A DNA stretch of 64,000 bases from Hydrogenophaga sp. (GTDB lineage: Bacteria > Pseudomonadota > Gammaproteobacteria > Burkholderiales > Burkholderiaceae_C). The first letter of the stretch is position 1. Every line of letters starts with the position of its first letter. The translations under genes and the position numbers were made by a program. Where the stretch lies: positions 1 through 64,000 of the forward strand of contig NZ_JAUSOO010000133.1 of NCBI RefSeq assembly GCF_030656115.1, in the 5' to 3' direction. This document shows, piece by piece, positions 1 through 8,748 of the stretch. A model generated the notes under the pieces. It did no database searches. It saw only the letters and a program-made list of their open reading frames with translations, and was not told the DNA's origin.

Positions 1-88
1 CCCCAAATTTTCGGGCATTATTGGCCTCCAGCCCATATGCAGCGGGCGCAAGCAGCTATCAAAAGCATAGCGCTCGCCGACACCATGG

Positions 89-1333
89 TTAACGGTAAAC
101 CGGGAAGCGGCTGGTCAGTGCATTGACCTTGGCGCGCACCGCCTCAATGTTCGCCGCGTCGCGCGGGTTGTCGAGCACGTCGGCGATCAGGTTGGCGGTC
201 AGGCGTGCTTCCTCGTCCCTGAAGCCGCGTGTGGTCATCGCCGGGGTGCCGATACGCACGCCGCTGGTGACCATCGGTTTTTCCGGGTCGTTGGGGATCG
301 CGTTCTTGTTGATGGTCATGTGGGCAGCGCCCAGCACGGCCTCGGCTTCCTTGCCAGTGATGCCCTTGGCGCGCAGGTCGACCAGCATCACATGGCTTTC
401 GGTGCGGCCGGAGACGATGCGCAGACCGCGCTGAGTGAGTGTTTCAGCCACGATCTCTGCGTTCTTCACGACCTGCTGCTGGTAGGTTTTGAATTCGGGC
501 GTCAGCGCTTCCTTGAAGGCCACGGCCTTGGCCGCGATCACATGCATCAATGGGCCACCTTGCAGGCCGGGGAAGATGGCGCTGTTGATGGCTTTTTCGT
601 GCTGAGCTTTCATCAGGATGATGCCGCCACGGGGCCCGCGCAGGCTCTTGTGGGTCGTGGACGTGACCACGTCGGCAAACGGCACGGGGTTGGGGTACAC
701 GCCTGCGGCGATCAGGCCGGCGTAGTGGGCCATGTCCACCATGAAGATGGCGCCCACATCCTTGGCGACCTTGGCGAAACGCTCGAAGTCGATGCGCAGG
801 CTGTAGGCAGACGCACCGGCGATGATGAGTTTGGGTTTGGTCTCGTGCGCCTTGCGCTCCATGGCTTCATAGTCGATGGCTTCGTTGGCATCCAGGCCAT
901 AGCTCACCACGTTGAACCACTTGCCGCTCATGTTCAGGGGCATGCCATGCGTCAGGTGGCCCCCTTCGGCCAGGCTCATGCCCATGATGGTGTCGCCGGG
1001 TTTCAGGAAGGCCAGGAAGACGGCTTCGTTGGCCGACGCGCCGCAGTGAGGTTGCACGTTGGCCGAATCGGCGCCAAACAGTTGCTTCACGCGGTCAATG
1101 GCCAGTTGCTCGGCAACATCCACGAACTCGCAGCCGCCGTAGTAACGCTTGCCGGGGTAGCCCTCGGCGTATTTGTTGGTGAGCTGCGTGCCTTGCGCGG
1201 CCATGACGGCGGGCGACGCATAGTTTTCGCTGGCGATCAGCTCTATGTGGTGTTCTTGGCGGGCGTTTTCCGCCTGGATAGCGGCGAACAGTTCGGGGTC
1301 GGTTTGTTCAATCAGAATGTTGCGGTTGTACAT
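89..1333 (-). CDS. glyA: Serine hydroxymethyltransferase
   Basis: Cytosolic PLP enzyme that interconverts serine and glycine with transfer of a one-carbon unit to tetrahydrofolate. The 414-residue product has the usual family length. The N-terminus [16 protein letters not shown] and the PLP-lysine segment [15 protein letters not shown] are plainly SHMT. The reading frame stays open upstream of the chosen ATG, but that part encodes a non-homologous peptide that coincides with the riboswitch-like leader, so I start at 1333. Transcribed alone on the minus strand. The leader at 1381-1476 suggests control by ZTP, the purine/folate stress signal. No nrdR, a common downstream neighbour, is visible in the 88 bases left in the window. 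Confidence 0.96.
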   Translation of the reverse strand: MYNRNILIEQTDPELFAAIQAENARQEHHIELIASENYASPAVMAAQGTQLTNKYAEGYPGKRYYGGCEFVDVAEQLAIDRVKQLFGADSANVQPHCGASANEAVFLAFLKPGDTIMGMSLAEGGHLTHGMPLNMSGKWFNVVSYGLDANEAIDYEAMERKAHETKPKLIIAGASAYSLRIDFERFAKVAKDVGAIFMVDMAHYAGLIAAGVYPNPVPFADVVTSTTHKSLRGPRGGIILMKAQHEKAINSAIFPGLQGGPLMHVIAAKAVAFKEALTPEFKTYQQQVVKNAEIVAETLTQRGLRIVSGRTESHVMLVDLRAKGITGKEAEAVLGAAHMTINKNAIPNDPEKPMVTSGVRIGTPAMTTRGFRDEEARLTANLIADVLDNPRDAANIEAVRAKVNALTSRFPVYR

Positions 1334-1380
1334 ATTGGCAGTCCTAGTGACGTGGAACCCTGCGCGGTGGTGACAAAGAC

Positions 1381-1476
1381 AGGGGCTGCCCAGGCGAACG
1401 GCTGAACGCCCTTGCAGCGGTGGGCCTTGGGGCGGTACGCTTCCCAGTGGTTGTCCCAACCGCCAGAGATTTATGG
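1381..1476 (-). promoter_or_regulatory. ZTP (pfl-type) riboswitch in the glyA leader
   Basis: On the minus strand the leader carries the hallmarks of the pfl/ZTP aptamer in order: a CUGGCGG element (complement of about 1460-1467), a CCACUGGGAAGCG segment resembling the family's CCACCGGGGAGCG, a variable linker, and the near-invariant CGCCUGGGCA (complement of about 1386-1395). The aptamer ends about 48 bases before the glyA ATG, room for an expression platform. ZTP riboswitches are known upstream of purine and one-carbon genes including glyA, so the context fits. No clear terminator is seen between aptamer and gene, so translational control is the likelier mode (inference). Confidence 0.82.
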
Positions 1477-1639
1477 GGCAGGGGGGCCACGTCAGCGCGT
1501 TGAGCCCCGGTGGAATTCAGCCAGGACCCGCGCCTATCGCCAGTTGCGTACCCCGAGAGTTTAGCCGAGCAGTCAATTCAGAGCACACCATCAGAAGATG
1601 GACTGCTGCGCGCTGGCCGGGTCGCCGTGTTGCACAGCA

Positions 1640-2551
1640 TCAAGATGCTGCCAGTGGCGCATCTGCTGGCGTGGCTCGGGCTGGTGTTGTAACTTCGGCT
1701 TCCAGTTCATCCTGCGGTGTCACGTTCAGAAGGTCTGACTGTGCTGGTGCAACCACAGGGATGAGCCTGCTCGGTGGCGTGTAGATGGGCATGGGTTTGC
1801 CCAGCGCCACGCTCTGAATGCGCTGATGTTCGGCCATCACCTTGTTGATGTACCAACTGCCGTCGGTACTGACAGCGCCCACGTACAGCCGCAGGCCACC
1901 TTCGATAGACCCAGCTCGTTTGATGCATTCTTGGAGCACCTGCACACCTACCCGCAGATTGGAGACAGGGTCAAATGCTGCCAGCTGACCACCAAAATCT
2001 TCGTATTTTTCGGTGTGTACGCGGGTCAGCACTTGCATCAGGCCTTGCGCACCGACCGGGCTTTGTGCAAAGGGGTTGAAGCGCGATTCAATGGCCATAA
2101 CCGCCAGAATCAACGTAGGGTCGAGGCGGACCTTTTTGCCGATTTCAAAGGCTTCGGCCACCAGCACGCTCAAGGGCTCGGGTGCCACTCGGTATTTGCG
2201 GCTGAGCCAGAAAGCCACGTTGGCTTGTTCTTTGGGCAGGGCCTTGGGCTCGGCTGCGGTCACCCGGTCGATAGCACTGGGTTCTGAGGCAAAGACCAAG
2301 GTGCCGGTCTCAGCCATGGTCGCAGCCCCCTGGCGTTGCAACAGCCAGCCCAACAGGTGCTGCTCGGCGCTGGCGCGGAGGTCACCACGCATACCCAGAA
2401 CAATCAATGCAACTGTCAGTGTGGTGCCCAACAAGGCGATACCGTTGTGGGTGATGTCGAAGAAACCCCGGTACACATCGACGAGGGTGGTTTTAAGGGG
2501 GGCCAGCGCACGGGATGTGCTTTTGTCTGGCGTTGGGATTTGCGCGGTCAT
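1640..2551 (-). CDS. Membrane-anchored lytic transglycosylase (SLT domain)
   Basis: Predicted periplasmic muramidase-like enzyme that cleaves glycan strands of peptidoglycan. The 303-residue product has one membrane segment near residues 45-65 (ITHNGIALLGTTLTVALIVLG), then an SLT-like fold with the catalytic-Glu motif AVMAIESRFNP followed by GAQGLMQV, as in Slt70/MltC-type domains. The C-terminus is Pro/Ala rich and low in complexity. The chosen ATG has an AAAGGA ribosome binding site about 10 bases upstream; an earlier in-frame start lacks one. It stands alone on the minus strand behind glyA and is not obviously co-transcribed with it. The exact MltC/EmtA-like subfamily cannot be decided by eye. 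Confidence 0.85.
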   Translation of the reverse strand: MTAQIPTPDKSTSRALAPLKTTLVDVYRGFFDITHNGIALLGTTLTVALIVLGMRGDLRASAEQHLLGWLLQRQGAATMAETGTLVFASEPSAIDRVTAAEPKALPKEQANVAFWLSRKYRVAPEPLSVLVAEAFEIGKKVRLDPTLILAVMAIESRFNPFAQSPVGAQGLMQVLTRVHTEKYEDFGGQLAAFDPVSNLRVGVQVLQECIKRAGSIEGGLRLYVGAVSTDGSWYINKVMAEHQRIQSVALGKPMPIYTPPSRLIPVVAPAQSDLLNVTPQDELEAEVTTPARATPADAPLAAS

Positions 2552-2971
2552 GTTGTCGGTCCTTTCTGCGCCGGTCTTCGTGTTTGGGTCGGATCGGCTG
2601 GATTGGGTCGCCATCGATGGCGCGACCTTGTGGGTCATGCGTTCGAGTTAGCCGGAGTCGGCAGCGGTTCGGGTTTACCCTCGATGGGCAAAGCGGCCGA
2701 ATATTAGGAGGTTATTAATATCAAGTCAATGTTATTGATTGGTTTCATAATAACAAATATGTATATAACAATGGATGTTGACTGTTCTGTGCGTACTTTC
2801 CTAGCAGGCGCAGCAGTGCTGCCAAGGGCTTTAAGCGTGTGATTTCTAAAAGACCGTTTGTCGGTAAAAAACCACCCTTGGTGCTGGTGTGACAAATGGT
2901 CGATTGCCCGAACGGGGGCTGCACTTTCATTAAAAATTATCATCGTGTGCCTTGGTTTGTGCCCTTGCGGT

Positions 2972-3105
2972 GGTTTGCCAAGGGGAGTAACCTTCAGTTG
3001 CCAGTCATCGCGACAGGCATTGGCTGGTACCACGGTTCTTCCGTATGCCAGCCCCCAATGGGGGCAATCTCTTGCTCCCAGGCTGGAGAGACCGTTCCCT
3101 CTCTC
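2972..3105 (+). promoter_or_regulatory. Candidate yybP-ykoY (Mn2+) riboswitch, orphaned
   Basis: The stretch has GGGGAGUAACC at 2982-2992 and GCUGGAGAGACC at 3082-3093, which resemble the two conserved internal-loop strands of the yybP-ykoY manganese aptamer, separated by paired segments (for example CCCCCAAUGGGGG at about 3052-3064). A strong intrinsic terminator follows at 3147-3181, as in many members of the class. Family targets are Mn2+ exporters such as MntP or UPF0016/TerC proteins; none follows here, only broken intron sequence. The identification rests on remembered consensus, without a covariance search. Confidence 0.55.
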
Positions 3106-3146
3106 CGCCAAAACCGACGGCATGAGCGTTTTTGCCCGCCGTCAAC

Positions 3147-3181
3147 CCCGGTGGCTCATCCCACCGGGGTTTCTTTTTTTC
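3147..3181 (+). terminator. Rho-independent terminator downstream of the riboswitch-like element
   Basis: An 11-bp stem (AACCCCGGTGG with CCACCGGGGTT) around the short loop CTCATC-, followed by TTTCTTTTTTT. No plus-strand gene lies just upstream, so its likely role is as the expression platform of the element at 2972-3105. Confidence 0.85.
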
Positions 3182-3282
3182 TGGCAGCTGCGTGAACGTT
3201 TGCATGCTTTGGCTTGTTGGGTTGCCTGCGCCGTTTGGCCACACCCTGCGCACGCCCGACAGGATCCCAGCACAGCAGCACC

Positions 3283-3610
3283 CCTGTGAACTGGATACTT
3301 GATGCCGACATCAAAGGATTCTTCGATGCGGTCGATCAGCAATGGTGGATACGTTTTGTGGAACACCGGATCGGTGACGAGCGCATCATCCGCCTTGTGC
3401 GCAAGTGGCTCAAGGCGGGCGTTTTGGAGCAAGGGCAATGGCAACGCAGCGACATGGGAATCCCGCAGGGCGCGGTCATACCAGCCCCTGCTGGTCAATA
3501 TCTATCTGCACGACGTCTTTGACCTGTGGGTCAGGCCGTGGCAAAAACGAGAGACCAAGGGCAAGGTGGTATGGTCGCAACAGTGTTTTGCCGTCAAACA
3601 CCCGAGGTAG
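3283..3610 (+). pseudogene. Group II intron reverse transcriptase/maturase fragment
   Basis: The frame from about 3286 encodes WILDADIKGFFDAVD, then GIPQGAVI; after a one-base shift near 3468 the neighbouring frame continues PLLVNIYLHDVFDLWV. These are the palm-domain motifs of LtrA-type group II intron reverse transcriptases. The catalytic YADD motif, the thumb/X domain and the N-terminus are missing, and there is a frameshift, so no active enzyme can be made. It is followed directly by RNA domains V and VI of the same intron (3611-3683). Confidence 0.85.
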
Positions 3611-3683
3611 CAGCCGCATGCCCGAATTGGGCACGTACGGATCTGTGCGGGGTGTGCTCAGTAATGGGCGTCTCTACCGCGAT
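3611..3683 (+). mobile_element. Group II intron domains V and VI (3' end of a decayed intron)
   Basis: A 33-base hairpin at 3612-3644 begins AGCCG and closes ACGUACGGAU with a GAAU-type loop between GCCC and GGGC, as in domain V with its AGC catalytic triad. A domain VI-like segment follows and ends near CUACCGCGAU, typical of bacterial intron 3' ends. This places the former 3' splice junction near 3683. The 5' end (GUGYG) was not found, so the intron is truncated. Confidence 0.7.
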
Positions 3684-3759
3684 TCCTTGAGGGCTGGCTT
3701 GGTTGGCGTTGCCTCCGGTGTTGAAATGGCGACTGCAAAATCAGGCCAATCTGGTGGTG

Positions 3760-4020
3760 ACACCCGCTGAATACCCCGCACTGTCTGTGGGGCATCGCCA
3801 AAGACATTCGGCAAGCCGAAATGCAAGACCTGGCGCTCGCTGCAAAGACCGTGAGCGACGGCGCCATGCGAGAGCTGGCTGTGGCGCGCAACGTGGCGGT
3901 AAAGGTCTGTCTTGCTGTCGCAACTTGCCCGAAGGCCGCATGTTTTTCAGTGCACCTCAGGTGGCGCGGCAAGGTGAGCGGTGGATGAAACAGGCCGAAC
4001 TGAAACGGGTGCCTCAATGA
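3760..4020 (+). pseudogene. C-terminal remnant of a DUF748-like envelope protein
   Basis: Frame 2 from about 3785 reads LWGIAKDIRQAEMQDLALAA and then DGAMRELAVARNVAVK. After a frameshift near 3905 another frame finishes LPEGRMFFSAPQVARQGE and stops at 4020. This resembles the last 80 or so residues of DUF748/AsmA-like proteins. The rest of the gene is absent and the group II intron end lies just upstream, so intron entry followed by deletion is a plausible history (inference). Confidence 0.5.
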
Positions 4021-4182
4021 AGGGTGGTCGAAACCGTCCATCTTGCCTTATAAGTGTTTGAGATCTCGGTGAAATAGCAAACACGTTCATCGCCTCGGAG
4101 CCGCGTCAACACCGGCGACAATACGCACATGAGCCACTCCGTTGGGGTGTGGCCCGCTGAATCTTTGAAGTCCTTATTTATT

Positions 4183-6927
4183 ATGTCGCTGTTTCCCCTG
4201 CGCAAGTCTTCGCCCCAGTCCAAAGTCCCTGAGTCTGCCGTGAGCACGCCTGTCCCGCCCAAAGTTACTGCAGCCCATCCGCTGGACACCGTGACCGGCG
4301 GCGCATTCAGTGCCCCCACGTCTGGCGAGCGTGCAGCGCGCATTCGTGAATGGCTGAGCACCGATCCTTCGCTGGAGCAAATGAACGAAGTGTTCAAAGA
4401 GCTGTCACACCGCGACCGTGGGGCAGCCAAACCGCTCAAGGAAAAGCTCGATGAGCTCAAGCGACAGAAATCTCAAGAGCAAATTGGTGTTGAGTGGGCG
4501 CAAAAAGCCCAGGCACTCCTGAACCATTCCCGCTTGAACTTGGCCGATGCCCTGGGTTGGCAGCGCGACGCTGCGCGCGCTGGGGCACCGTTGTCGCGCG
4601 AACCGCTTGCCTCTCTCAAGCAAGCCTTGGCCGAGCGTGTGAAAGCGATTGAAGACCTGCAACACAGGGTCCAGGTAGAGCGTGAAGCGGCCGTTCTGAT
4701 CGCGCAGCGCATTGAGGTGTTGTCCACCAAGCCTTGGCGCGAAGCCCAGCACAGCACCGAAACGCTGCGCGGCGATGTGGCGCATTGGCAACAGCAGGCC
4801 AGCGCCTTGATGCAAGACACCCAATGGCCCAGCGTGGAGGTGAAGTTTCCGCCCATGTTGGAAGCCTCGCGCAACCAGCTCCAACTGGTGTGGGACGCTT
4901 TTGAGGCAGCCCTGAATCAGACCGTAGCTGCCGATGCCAACCCGCAGGCACCGCTGCCCGCCGTGCCTGTGTGGGCCGACGAACTGCGTGCTGCACGTGG
5001 CATAGATGCTGCCGTGCCGGCCGAGAAAGCCGCACACGATGCCCAAGCCGCCCAAGAAAAAAAGACCCGCGTTGCAGCCGACCTAGACAAGGCACTGACC
5101 GTGTTGGAGCGCGAGTTGGCCGAAGGCCACGGCAAAGCCACGCCCAAGGCGGCCGCCGATGTGCGCGCGGTGCTCAAGGCCCAGGGTCGTTTCCTGAGCG
5201 CCGAACAAGAGGCCCGCGCGCATGCCGCGTTGTCACAGGCCGGCGAGCTCGAAGGCTGGCAACGCTGGCGCGCCGACCAGTTGCGCGAAGAGCTGGTGGC
5301 CAAGGCCGAATTGCTGTTGCAAGCCCCCGAAGGCCAGCGCATGGGTGGTCGCAAGATGCAGGAAACGCTGCGCAGTTTGCGTGACCAATGGAAAACGACC
5401 GACCAGGGTGGGCAGTCCAACCAAGCGCTGTGGAAGCGGTTTGACGAAGCCTGCACCGAAGCCCACAAGGTGGTTGAAACCTGGCTGGCCCAGGTGCGCC
5501 AGCAGGCCGATGCCCACAAGGCCCAGCGCATGGCCATCGTTGAAGAGCTCAAGGCCTGGACCTCAGCACACGCTGAAAGCACCGATTGGAAGGCGCAAGT
5601 GCGTGCACTGCAAGCCTTCTCGGAACGCTGGCGCGAGGCCGGACACCTGAGTGAAAAAGCCTTTGCCGACATTCAGCCGGTCTGGAAAGATGTCATGCAC
5701 AAAGCGCACGCCCGTTTAGAGGCTGCGCAAGCCGAGAGCACTGCACGCCGCCGGGCCCTGATTGAAGAGGCGGTCGCTCTGGGTGCAGCGCCTATGTTGC
5801 GGATTGACGCTGTCAAGGCGCTGCAGCAACGCTGGCAAGCCGAAGCCCACGCGGTGCCACTGGAACGCAAGCACGAGCAAAAGCTCTGGGAAGCGTTCCG
5901 CCAGCCGATTGATGAGGCCTTTGCACGCAAGAGCACGGAGCGAGAAAAAGCCTCGGCCGCCCTGAATGAACACGACCAGCGCGTGCTGGACGCGTCGCGC
6001 GCTCTGGAAGCCGCCAGCGCCAGCGGCGATGCCCAGCAAATCCGTGTGGCCATGGCCGAACTGGAGGCTGCATTGGCTGGTCAGCCTGTGGTTGCGCCAG
6101 TAGCCAAAGCCGTGGCAGCCACCAAACCCCAGGATCAGGCCGCAGCCGAAGCCGCTGCACCCGAAACCCATGCGGTTGCTGAGGTTGTAACTGAAGCCGC
6201 AAGTTCAGAGCAGTCTGCGGAGCCTGCCGTCACTGCCGCACCGGCTGTACAGCCCAAGAAGCTGGTGGCCATGCGCGGTGACGATCGCCCAGGCATGAAA
6301 AAGGCCGAACCTGCGGGTCGCGACGTCCGTCGAAATGACCGCCCTGGTGATCGCCGTGACGGCGCCCCCGGACGGCCTGACGCACGCGGTGGCCGCGATG
6401 CACGGAACACCGGTGCAGCGCCCATGCGCGACCAGCGCGATTGGCGCGAAGACCGTGAGCCCCGCGGTCCGCGCTTGGGCGACGCCGCATTCCGCGCGCA
6501 GCGCCAAGCCATTGAATCGGCTCAGGCCAGCTTGCGCAAACTGGCCGCGCAGGCCCATGGCGAGGTGCTGACACAGTTGATGGGCGCCTGGGAACAGCGC
6601 GATGCGCAGCTTGTGCCCACGGTGCAAGCTTTGGGCCCCCGCCTGACGCCGGCACTGCGTACCGCCTGGGTGGCCGCCGTATCCAAGTCCGCAGGTGTTC
6701 TGGCGGGTGAAACTTTGTTGCGCCTTGAAATGGCTGCCGAAGTGCCCACGCCTGCCGAACACTTGAGTGATCGCCGCATGTTGCAGTTGCAGCTGTTGAC
6801 CCGTCGCAATGCCGCCAGTCCCACTGAGACCTGGGGTGAAGACGTGGCCAAGGTGCTCGCCAGCCCGTTCGATGCCGCCGTGGCTCGCCGCTTGCAAAAC
6901 GTGCTGAAGGTGCTGCTCAAGCGCTGA
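4183..6927 (+). CDS. DUF349 domain-containing protein
   Basis: A 914-residue, mostly helical, charged protein. DUF349 repeats of the pattern W-R-x-A-G (for example RWREAGHLSEKAFADI) run through roughly residues 130-620, with long coiled-coil stretches. Residues about 700-770 are an unusual Arg/Gly/Asp-rich tract (GDRRDGAPGRPDARGGRDAR) resembling RGG-type nucleic-acid-binding tails, followed by a conserved helical C-terminus. The frame opens at 4129, but the start MSLFPLRKSS at 4183 matches the usual short N-terminus of relatives. No signal peptide or membrane segment, so cytoplasmic. Function is unknown; the tract hints at RNA or ribosome contact, which is inference only. Confidence 0.85.
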   Translation: MSLFPLRKSSPQSKVPESAVSTPVPPKVTAAHPLDTVTGGAFSAPTSGERAARIREWLSTDPSLEQMNEVFKELSHRDRGAAKPLKEKLDELKRQKSQEQIGVEWAQKAQALLNHSRLNLADALGWQRDAARAGAPLSREPLASLKQALAERVKAIEDLQHRVQVEREAAVLIAQRIEVLSTKPWREAQHSTETLRGDVAHWQQQASALMQDTQWPSVEVKFPPMLEASRNQLQLVWDAFEAALNQTVAADANPQAPLPAVPVWADELRAARGIDAAVPAEKAAHDAQAAQEKKTRVAADLDKALTVLERELAEGHGKATPKAAADVRAVLKAQGRFLSAEQEARAHAALSQAGELEGWQRWRADQLREELVAKAELLLQAPEGQRMGGRKMQETLRSLRDQWKTTDQGGQSNQALWKRFDEACTEAHKVVETWLAQVRQQADAHKAQRMAIVEELKAWTSAHAESTDWKAQVRALQAFSERWREAGHLSEKAFADIQPVWKDVMHKAHARLEAAQAESTARRRALIEEAVALGAAPMLRIDAVKALQQRWQAEAHAVPLERKHEQKLWEAFRQPIDEAFARKSTEREKASAALNEHDQRVLDASRALEAASASGDAQQIRVAMAELEAALAGQPVVAPVAKAVAATKPQDQAAAEAAAPETHAVAEVVTEAASSEQSAEPAVTAAPAVQPKKLVAMRGDDRPGMKKAEPAGRDVRRNDRPGDRRDGAPGRPDARGGRDARNTGAAPMRDQRDWREDREPRGPRLGDAAFRAQRQAIESAQASLRKLAAQAHGEVLTQLMGAWEQRDAQLVPTVQALGPRLTPALRTAWVAAVSKSAGVLAGETLLRLEMAAEVPTPAEHLSDRRMLQLQLLTRRNAASPTETWGEDVAKVLASPFDAAVARRLQNVLKVLLKR

Positions 6928-6984
6928 TTCGCGGCAAAGTCGCACCCCCGCCCAGTCCTGAGGCAGGGGTGTGAGAGACGGTGT

Positions 6985-7863
6985 TCAGCGGTCCGCTGTC
7001 TGGGGCCGAAAGAACCCGTCGTACAGCTGCAGCAGCTCAGGAAGCTCCTGGGCAAAGCGTTCGCGGCTGACAAAGTAGGCTTCACACGTCACAGCAAAGA
7101 ATTCGGCAGGATCTTGGGCTGCGTACCCGTCGAGCCAAGGTTTCTCTCCGCCGAAACGTTCGGCAAGCGCCATGGTTTCGCGAAAACGGTCGTAGGCGTC
7201 TTGCATGGTTTTTCGCCAATGCTCCCGGGCTTCGGCGGGGTTGTTCAATCCCATGAACCCTTGGGGCAGAGGCGGTGCGCCGTCGGGGCTGTCGCCAGGA
7301 CGCATGCGGTGCATGTCCATTTTGTGAACAAACTCGTGGATGACCACGTTGCTGCCGTGGGGCGCCGCTTGCGGCGCGTGCGCCACCTCTTGCCAACTCA
7401 GCATGATAGGCCCGCGGTCCATGGCTTCGCCCGCCAGGACCTCGCGGTAGCGGTGCACCACGCCGCTGCCGTCGGTCACTTCGCGCTGCGCCACCGCGGC
7501 GCCGGGTTGCACCACAATGCCTACAAAATCGCTGTACCAGTTCAGGGCTTCCAATGGGTCGTGCCCTGGGCCTTTGCTTCCCACGCCACCCATGTGCAGC
7601 AAGGGCAGGCAGGCTTGTGCTGCAATGGTGAGTGCCATGGCATCGGTGATCTCAAGCCCGTTCGCACCATGGAATTCTTTTTCCATCAAAAAATGTGCAG
7701 AGAGCTGGCGCAAATGCCGTTGCTCGCCCGGGCTGAGCGCAGCCAGAAAAGGGTGGTGCGCTATGGTGTGGCGCCACAAGGGTTCGGGCACGGCCGGAGG
7801 TCTGCGCAGCCCTCGTGGCAGCCAGCGCTGAATCGTTTCGGGAAGCCAGGAGGTGGGCGACAT
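6985..7863 (-). CDS. mtfA: MtfA-family zinc peptidase (Mlc titration factor A-like)
   Basis: Predicted cytoplasmic M90 zinc metallopeptidase of 292 residues. The zinc motif HEFVHKMD lies at about residues 176-183, preceded by a WYSDFVGIVVQP segment, and the C-terminal part contains a downstream Glu-rich region (DPAEFFAVTCEAYF) as in the family. In E. coli MtfA binds the glucose repressor Mlc; whether an Mlc partner exists here is unknown. The gene lies 12 bases downstream of lpxH on the same strand and is probably co-transcribed with it. Confidence 0.9.
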   Translation of the reverse strand: MSPTSWLPETIQRWLPRGLRRPPAVPEPLWRHTIAHHPFLAALSPGEQRHLRQLSAHFLMEKEFHGANGLEITDAMALTIAAQACLPLLHMGGVGSKGPGHDPLEALNWYSDFVGIVVQPGAAVAQREVTDGSGVVHRYREVLAGEAMDRGPIMLSWQEVAHAPQAAPHGSNVVIHEFVHKMDMHRMRPGDSPDGAPPLPQGFMGLNNPAEAREHWRKTMQDAYDRFRETMALAERFGGEKPWLDGYAAQDPAEFFAVTCEAYFVSRERFAQELPELLQLYDGFFRPQTADR

Positions 7864-7875
7864 GGGTATGGGGTA

Positions 7876-8706
7876 TCAGCAGAACAGTGGCTCGCGGTGC
7901 AAACCTTTTGCATCGAGTCGCAACACCTCGGCCCGTGGGGGTTGTGCGTTCAGGTCCCAGTCGCTCAGCACCACACGTTGCAGGCCACCGCCGACGTCGT
8001 GGTGCGCAGGGCGGTGGGTGTGACCATGAATCAGGGTCGTGCAGCCACTGCGCTCTAACCAGGTACGGGCAGCGGGGCCATCCACGTCGGCCCAGAGCGT
8101 TGGGTCGCCCGCCGTGTGGGCTTTGCGTGCCTGGCTTTGCTGGCGCAGTTCGCGTGCGGTGGTTTCGCGTTCATCCAGCGGGCGGGCCAGAAAGTCGCGT
8201 TGCCACGCCGTTTGGCGCACCATGGCGCGGAACCGCATGTAGTCCGTGTCGTCCAGGCAGAGCGCGTCGCCGTGGCTGAGCAGCCAGCGCTGACCGAGAA
8301 AAACCAACACCGTAGGATCGACCAACGCTTGCATGCCGCAAAGGCTCAGGGCTTGTGCGCCCAACAAAAAATCGCGGTTGCCGTGCATGAAAAAAACCGG
8401 CGTGTGCTGGCTGTAGGTCCGCAGCGCCGCAGCGCAGTCGCGCCAGAATCGGTGGTCTTCTTCAGCCTGCAGACTGTGTGGGCCGGCTGCTTGCAGCACG
8501 TCATCGCCGACCCACACTTCAAACAGATCGCCCAGAATGCAAAGCGCATCAGCCCTTTGGGCAGCAGGTCGTTGCAAAAACTGCCGCCAGACGTCAAACG
8601 TGGCGAGATCAGCGGCTTGCAGGTGCACGTCTGATATGAAATCAACCGCCTGCCAGTGCGCTGGGGCGTGCCATTCAGGAAAGAGGGGGTTGTGTGGCTG
8701 GTCCAT
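7876..8706 (-). CDS. lpxH: UDP-2,3-diacylglucosamine diphosphatase
   Basis: Calcineurin-like metallophosphoesterase of lipid A synthesis that converts UDP-2,3-diacylglucosamine to lipid X at the inner membrane surface. The metal-binding motifs appear in order: ISDVHLQ (near residue 25), GDLFEVWVGDD, HGNRDFLLG and HGHTHRP near residue 230. Its 276 residues are slightly longer than the usual 240-260. No Shine-Dalgarno sequence is visible: the ATG lies only two bases past the T-run of an intrinsic terminator (8709-8730), which raises a question about how translation is initiated. mtfA follows closely. Confidence 0.94.
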   Translation of the reverse strand: MDQPHNPLFPEWHAPAHWQAVDFISDVHLQAADLATFDVWRQFLQRPAAQRADALCILGDLFEVWVGDDVLQAAGPHSLQAEEDHRFWRDCAAALRTYSQHTPVFFMHGNRDFLLGAQALSLCGMQALVDPTVLVFLGQRWLLSHGDALCLDDTDYMRFRAMVRQTAWQRDFLARPLDERETTARELRQQSQARKAHTAGDPTLWADVDGPAARTWLERSGCTTLIHGHTHRPAHHDVGGGLQRVVLSDWDLNAQPPRAEVLRLDAKGLHREPLFC

Positions 8707-8708
8707 TG

Positions 8709-8730
8709 AAAAAGGGGGCTGTGAGCCCCC
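8709..8730 (-). terminator. Intrinsic terminator between ppiB and lpxH
   Basis: On the minus strand GGGGGCT-CAC-AGCCCCC is followed by TTTTT, two bases before the lpxH ATG. It should end transcripts from the cyclophilin cluster. Because it occupies the place of the lpxH ribosome binding site, it may also limit lpxH translation in read-through transcripts (inference). Confidence 0.8.
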
Positions 8731-8748
8731 TCTGGTATCGGTCGTTTT

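Noticed and set aside
320..1405. Long open frame on the plus strand opposite glyA
   Set aside because: His/Gly-rich translation with no family motif; it is the antisense shadow of a highly conserved gene.
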